This document shows, piece after piece, positions 59,470 to 64,000 of a stretch of DNA of 64,000 bases. The stretch comes from Ceratothoa steindachneri (lineage: Eukaryota; Arthropoda; Malacostraca; Isopoda; Cymothoidae), in contig OZ018337.1 of assembly GCA_963969495.1 (NCBI GenBank), positions 84,976,777-85,040,776 on the forward strand, given 5' to 3'. The number at the start of each line of letters is the position of its first letter. Position 1 is the first letter of the stretch. Made by a program: the position numbers and the translations under genes. The notes beneath the pieces were generated by a model. The model was given only the letters and a program-made list of their open reading frames with translations, ran no database searches and was not told the origin of the DNA.

Positions 59470-61298
59470 CTGATAATTATGTTCTTCTTATCTCATTTCT
59501 ATTCCTTCAATTTCTTGTAGTGTCGCTATTCTGCCCTTTTTCGTCTCTCTTGCCTCATAGAAATTTATTCATCTGAAAACGTCTGCCATAGATTCTCTCT
59601 CTCTTTACTACAGCCTTGACGTGTTTTTGCTATCAGGACAATTATTTACATAATTCTCTTTCCGATACATTTATCTTTTAGTCTCAATCATGCCCATAAT
59701 TCTGCCATTTCTTCTCCCACATTTGTCTTGAAAATTACCTTGAGACTTCGATTAGTGATATAATATATGATCTTTGGGAGGAAACTGTATGAACACACTC
59801 TTCCCGAAAAACTGCATTGAATAGACGAGCTTTCTTGACTTGGCCATTACTTACCTAATCATGTTTTTCATAATTATAGTAACAAATTTTCATTTGCTTT
59901 TTCCTTCAAACAAAGATATATTTTCTCCTTTGGTACATTCTATATTCCGTCGGTCGTTAATCTTCTAGGCAAAAAAATGAATAGATAATTCTACTCCTAG
60001 GAGTTGTTTCCTTCTTTTCATTGCACCAGACAAAAGCTAAATTACCTCGCTAAGTAGCGCATTTATATTTCCTATTATTGCAAGATAAAAATATAATTGT
60101 TTAAAATTAATATCAATATCTAGGTTTCTACAATTATTATTTAACTATTTTGAACATTTTGGTCAATACTCTATCATCTTTGTTTTGGATTAATAGTAAA
60201 AAGAAAATTTTACGAATTTTTAGTCAAATTGCAATTATAATAATGATTAGGATTCGATTTAATTTCAGGTATTTAAATCTTGATGAATAATTGTCATCTT
60301 TAAAATTCTATCAGTTTTGTAGTTATTAAAAAATACTGAAAATTAATAATAATTAAATATAATATTATGTTAGTGATGATTAAATGATTGCATTATGTAA
60401 TAATCAATATCGGAGTTTCTGTCTTGTAATTCCATTCTCCCCAATATGACTCGCCCTACTATTCGGAAGAATGCTTACACTCTCACAATTTGCAACACAC
60501 TGCACAGTAATTTTGCTTCAGCGTTTGTAAATATCGCCAACCAGAGCTCTTTTTGTTTCCTTGCTTTCTTTTTACAGATTTAAAATATATTTCTGTTTCC
60601 TTTAAAAATGAAATTTCTTTTTTTTTGTCTTATTCTTCACTTCTTTCGCAAGAATCATGAAGGAGTAAATTTCATACAGAAAACCACTTTGAAATAGGCA
60701 GGAATTTGTTCTTGCGAACATGCTGAAGTGAAGTCGGCGCCGCTGAACAAAATGAGAGGAGGAATAGCCACAAAGACGGCATAAAGTGAAAAATTAAGAT
60801 GTGACCGAGAGTGACATCTTTCTTTATTTTCCTCCTCTCAGAAGAGAAATGAGGGAGTGAGTGAAACTTTGTGGAAAACGAAAAGATTGTGACAAGGTGA
60901 AAACCAGGGAGGTCACTGCCGTTGTTGGTGTTAGACAACTTTTCTTAAACGGGGATTTGGACCCTCGTATGTATTTGAAATATGAATTATAAGAATTAAA
61001 AAGATATATAATTACTCACCTTTTGACTGCCTGAAATGTAATTAAGATTAGATAAGGAGTGCATAGTAAGGAATAGCATTGTATGGGTAACGATATGGAG
61101 TATGGGTTAGGAATGTAGAAAATAGTACTTAGAACTTATCTAACACCTTTCTGATATTCTTTTTGAACTTGGCAAGACTGCACCCAAATTCGTACTACCA
61201 AAACATACCTCAATTTACTCGAGAAAATACAGAGTAGAGAATTATAATAGTAGTGGCAGTTGAAATGGTAATAATTCAAGAAATTCTATATTAAGATA
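59470..61298. other. A+T-rich stretch, nothing recognised
   Basis: Only short frames such as 60672-60938 (minus) occur, without domain character. Confidence 0.5.
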
Positions 61299-61300
61299 TA

Positions 61301-61327
61301 CAGTGGCGGCAACAAAAAAAGTGACAT
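61301..61327. repeat. Left terminal inverted repeat of the Tc1 element
   Basis: CAGTGGCGGCAAC, seven A and GTGACAT. It pairs with the right repeat at 62683-62708. A short inverted repeat TAAAATCG / CGATTTTA lies just inside at 61355-61376. Confidence 0.93.
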
Positions 61328-61584
61328 TGAATATTGGCAATAGAAATCGATACATAAAATCGCTTTCACGATTTTACTTGCCAACAAGCCAATGAAAAGG
61401 GGCGGGGCTTATGCCACGAGTGGATGACTCTCCTGAGCTAAGACAACAGAACTGCGCTTTATTGGAACTCACTGTCTCGTTTGAGCTCGTACAGTGAGGT
61501 TTTGGTGTACAACGCTCCAGCGTGCTGATTTCCTGCATTCGTGCCTACATTTGACGTGCTATAACTTCTGTGCAAGTGGATACA

Positions 61585-62613
61585 ATGGGGCGGAAAAAGC
61601 TTTCTATGACAGAGAAAAGCCGTGCCTTGACCCTATTAGAGCAAGGAAAGTCTTTTATTGATGTAGCAGCAGATTTAGGAACCTCAAGAAATACGATTTA
61701 TCGCCTAAAGCGGGCAGCTGAGTTATTGCCACCAGGTACCATACCAAAGAGGAAGGAGGGCACTGGTGCAGCTAGGAAGACATCTCCAAGAACTGATAAT
61801 ATCCTAAGGCGTGAAGTGATGTCAGACCCTTCTGTAACCTCCGCTTCAATCAAGAAAAAACACCCAGACCTTCTCCAGAACGTCGCCCTCAGGACCATCC
61901 GTCATCGCTTACAGAAGGACTTAGGCCTACCGGCTCGCCGCGCTGCCAAGAAGCCACTTCTTACCAAGGCTATGAAGATGAAAAGGCTCAATTTTTGCAA
62001 GACCTATAAACATTGGACAGCTGCCCATTGGAAGAAGGTGATGTTCAGTGATGAGAGCACCTTTAGGCTGGTCAGAGGAGAGTCAAAGATCGTGCGTCGT
62101 CCCAGCAATGTGTCTCGGTATGACCCAAAATATACCGTGAAAACTGTGAAGCACCCTGATAGTGTGATGGTGTGGGGTGCCTTTAGTGGAAACAAGGGCA
62201 GAGGAGGTCTGTACTTCCTTCCCAAGAATGTAACCATGAGGGGGACTAACTATCTCGAAGTTTTGAAGCAGCACATGCTGCCATTTTGGGAAATTCATCG
62301 GTGTGAATTTTTCATGCATGATGGTGCCCCTGCTCACAGGTCCCAGTTAGTAAAAAGGTTCTTCAATGATAATAATATTAGTGTTTTGGAGTGGCCTGGT
62401 AATTCCCCGGACCTAAATCCTATTGAGAATGCTTGGAATCTGATGAAATCCAAAGTTCAAGAGACAGCATCCGGCAGCATCAAGGACCTGATAGAATCAC
62501 TGAAGAAGATCTGGGTTACGATCGACCCCACCTACTTCGCAAACCTCGCTGAATCAATGCCCAATCGACTCAGAATGGTCATCAAGTGCAAGGGCAACAT
62601 GACCAAGTATTAA
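61585..62613 (+). CDS. Tc1 transposase, intact (DD34E)
   Basis: The 342-residue protein starts from the first in-frame ATG (MGRKKLSMTEK), the normal Tc1 transposase length. It binds the element's inverted repeats and moves it by cut-and-paste into TA sites in the nucleus. Residues 1-45 contain a helix-turn-helix (DVAADLGTSRNTIYRLKR). A basic linker (about 51-70, KRKEG...ARKTSPR) corresponds to the GRPR region, and a second DNA-binding domain spans about 71-125. The catalytic triad is Asp156 (KVMFSDEST), Asp246 (FFMHDGAPAHRS) and Glu281 (SPDLNPIENAWN). Thirty-four residues separate the last two, as in Tc1. No stop or frameshift occurs, and the element ends are intact, so the copy could be young or active. 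An upstream in-frame GTG at 61570 is not a likely eukaryotic start. Confidence 0.93.
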   Translation: MGRKKLSMTEKSRALTLLEQGKSFIDVAADLGTSRNTIYRLKRAAELLPPGTIPKRKEGTGAARKTSPRTDNILRREVMSDPSVTSASIKKKHPDLLQNVALRTIRHRLQKDLGLPARRAAKKPLLTKAMKMKRLNFCKTYKHWTAAHWKKVMFSDESTFRLVRGESKIVRRPSNVSRYDPKYTVKTVKHPDSVMVWGAFSGNKGRGGLYFLPKNVTMRGTNYLEVLKQHMLPFWEIHRCEFFMHDGAPAHRSQLVKRFFNDNNISVLEWPGNSPDLNPIENAWNLMKSKVQETASGSIKDLIESLKKIWVTIDPTYFANLAESMPNRLRMVIKCKGNMTKY

Positions 62614-62682
62614 CTTTCATGAAATATTCATAATAAAATATGTAAGTTACATTTTTCTGTTTCATTTTCCCCGAATTGTCAC

Positions 62683-62708
62683 ATGTCACTTTTTTGTTGC
62701 CGCCACTG
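62683..62708. repeat. Right terminal inverted repeat of the Tc1 element
   Basis: ATGTCACTTTTTTGTTGCCG + CCACTG, the reverse complement of the left repeat with one A fewer. Confidence 0.93.
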
Positions 62709-62710
62709 TA

Positions 62711-64000
62711 TAAACTAAAACTATACTAGTGAAATAATAAGAACTATATACAATATACTAGAAACATCCATCTAAGTTACCTTTTAAATAGAATTAGTCA
62801 ATCATATGCTTCTCCTGTATTGAGGATAACGGAGAGAGGAAAGTATCAAAGACGACGTTAGAATACTTAAAAGCCTCTTCAATTCTTCCTTGTTACTTAT
62901 TCTATTGAGATACACTTTGAGAATAACGAAATGCGTAATTGGAAGAACCACTAATAATATATATATTCTTAGGAAAGAGTGTCATTTTGAGAATATTAAA
63001 ATGATCTCAGAGAAATATGCATCTCTCGCTTTAGAATTTTTATTTTTGTTAAAGAGGCAATTCTGGTCTAGGAGGAAAATTCGCCGGAGAAGCTCATTTT
63101 CACCTTGTATTTTAAGTCTTTATTTATGCACTTATAATTTCTATCGGGGCGGGTGCGGGGCTCGTTGCCCACCAATTTAAGGTTTTTAGATATTTGGCTT
63201 GCATCAACATCTTTTCTTTTCTTTCTTTTGTCCATCTTGCGGTTTTTTTGCAGTTCTCAGAAATTGCAGAGGATAAAGTATGAAATATGGGCCCAGGAAC
63301 AGAAAGATTTGAGTAAGGATTCGCTAGAGTTTGGGAAGCCACAATTTATATGTTCTTTTACGGAAAGTGACAATAAATTACAAACGGGAATTATTTAGCC
63401 TGATGGAATGGCGTAGCTAATGCTCAGGCGAGGTTCAGAGTTACATGGAAGACGAGAACTTATCTTCTCTGTAAAGAAGATGAGGATGTTGGCAAGGGGA
63501 ATGTAGAGGGTGACTTTTATTTCACCAGAGAAGAGAGGCGGGTAAGAAGTATTAAAAGTGTGTGTGGATAGTTTTTGTTATCGGACAGGAGTCGGCTGTT
63601 TCATGCTTCTCAGAGAAGATTCCCAATCTATTTGAAATATTTCTCCTTACTGTTTGTTACCCGGTTTTAAATAGGGATATGTCTATTTGTAAATCTTTTT
63701 GGCTATTTCCTTTAGTTTTGGGATGCCATTTCCACCGTTGTCTTATTTTCCCTCGCATATCTCTGTCTATAGGATGAGTAAAATTGTCCACTGTTTGTCT
63801 CGTAGTTTATTGCATTCTTTGTTCCTCTAATGGCTGCCCTCAGTTTTTCTTTGCCTTACGAGATTAATACGTTCAATTAACCTTTATCTACCACCACCAT
63901 TTTCTAAATTTCCTTACATATTTTCCCTGATTTAGATTCTACGCAACCTAACAGCTATATCCCATATTTACTTTGAATTTTCATTACTCTAAAGGAAGGT
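62711..64000. other. Stretch without recognisable genes
   Basis: Short frames (62890-63180, 63153-63398, 63562-63777) show no domain. A small G-rich patch lies at about 63143-63165. Confidence 0.5.

Larger units (their letters stand above)
61301..62708 (+). mobile_element. Complete Tc1-type DNA transposon
   Basis: The 1408-bp element starts CAGTGGCGGCAACAAAAAAA and ends with its reverse complement TTTTTTGTTGCCGCCACTG. It is flanked on both sides by the TA target dinucleotide (61299-61300 and 62709-62710). The terminal inverted repeats are about 27 bp and differ only by one A in the A-run. A single uninterrupted transposase gene lies inside. The length and layout are those of autonomous Tc1 elements. 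Confidence 0.95.

Overview
The window looks like repeat-rich, A+T-rich genomic DNA from an animal, most likely an arthropod and possibly a crustacean. The evidence is a full-length Tc1-type transposon, a mariner scrap, Ty3/gypsy-type retroelements with the coiled-coil gag typical of arthropods, and a decayed copy of an uncharacterised protein family that I know from arthropod gene sets. I saw no intact cellular gene, no rRNA and no convincing functional tRNA. Bacterial features such as operons, ribosome-binding sites and CRISPR do not apply.

The layout is an A+T-rich background crossed by G+C-richer islands, and nearly every island I could identify is a transposable element. From left to right these are: the 5' end of a minus-strand gypsy element (gag 1-366, probable LTR 535-1762 with a hairpin minisatellite); a minisatellite at 4034-4263; an LTR-like repeat at 8420-9358; a degraded gypsy copy 'B' at about 9650-14222; unidentified islands at 15561-17430 and 19500-20870; a foldback structure near 21.6 kb; a tRNA-derived SINE at 23578-24096; a solo LTR with a perfect duplicated target at 36211-37716; a complete but dead gypsy element 'C' at 41253-47757 with perfect AATAT target duplications; a second SINE copy at about 49815-50060; the arthropod-family pseudogene at 51572-53103; a minus-strand solo LTR at 53401-54422; a zero-loop palindrome at 54743-54812; an LTR fragment abutting a mariner remnant at 56509-57020; a second LTR-like repeat at 58563-59469; and a Tc1 transposon at 61301-62708 whose 342-residue DD34E transposase is uninterrupted.

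The most interesting signal is the gene order of gypsy elements B and C. Both read gag, protease, integrase, then reverse transcriptase/RNase H. That is the order of Ty1/copia and of the Gmr1-like branch of Ty3/gypsy, not the usual gypsy order. Each copy has its own internal deletion, yet both keep integrase sequence upstream of the RT/RNase H remains, so the order looks ancestral. Several LTRs in the window share a terminal signature, and several carry internal tandem repeats. Together they suggest one retroelement lineage that has repeatedly colonised this locus and decayed there.

All homology statements come from reading translations by eye. No database search was run.
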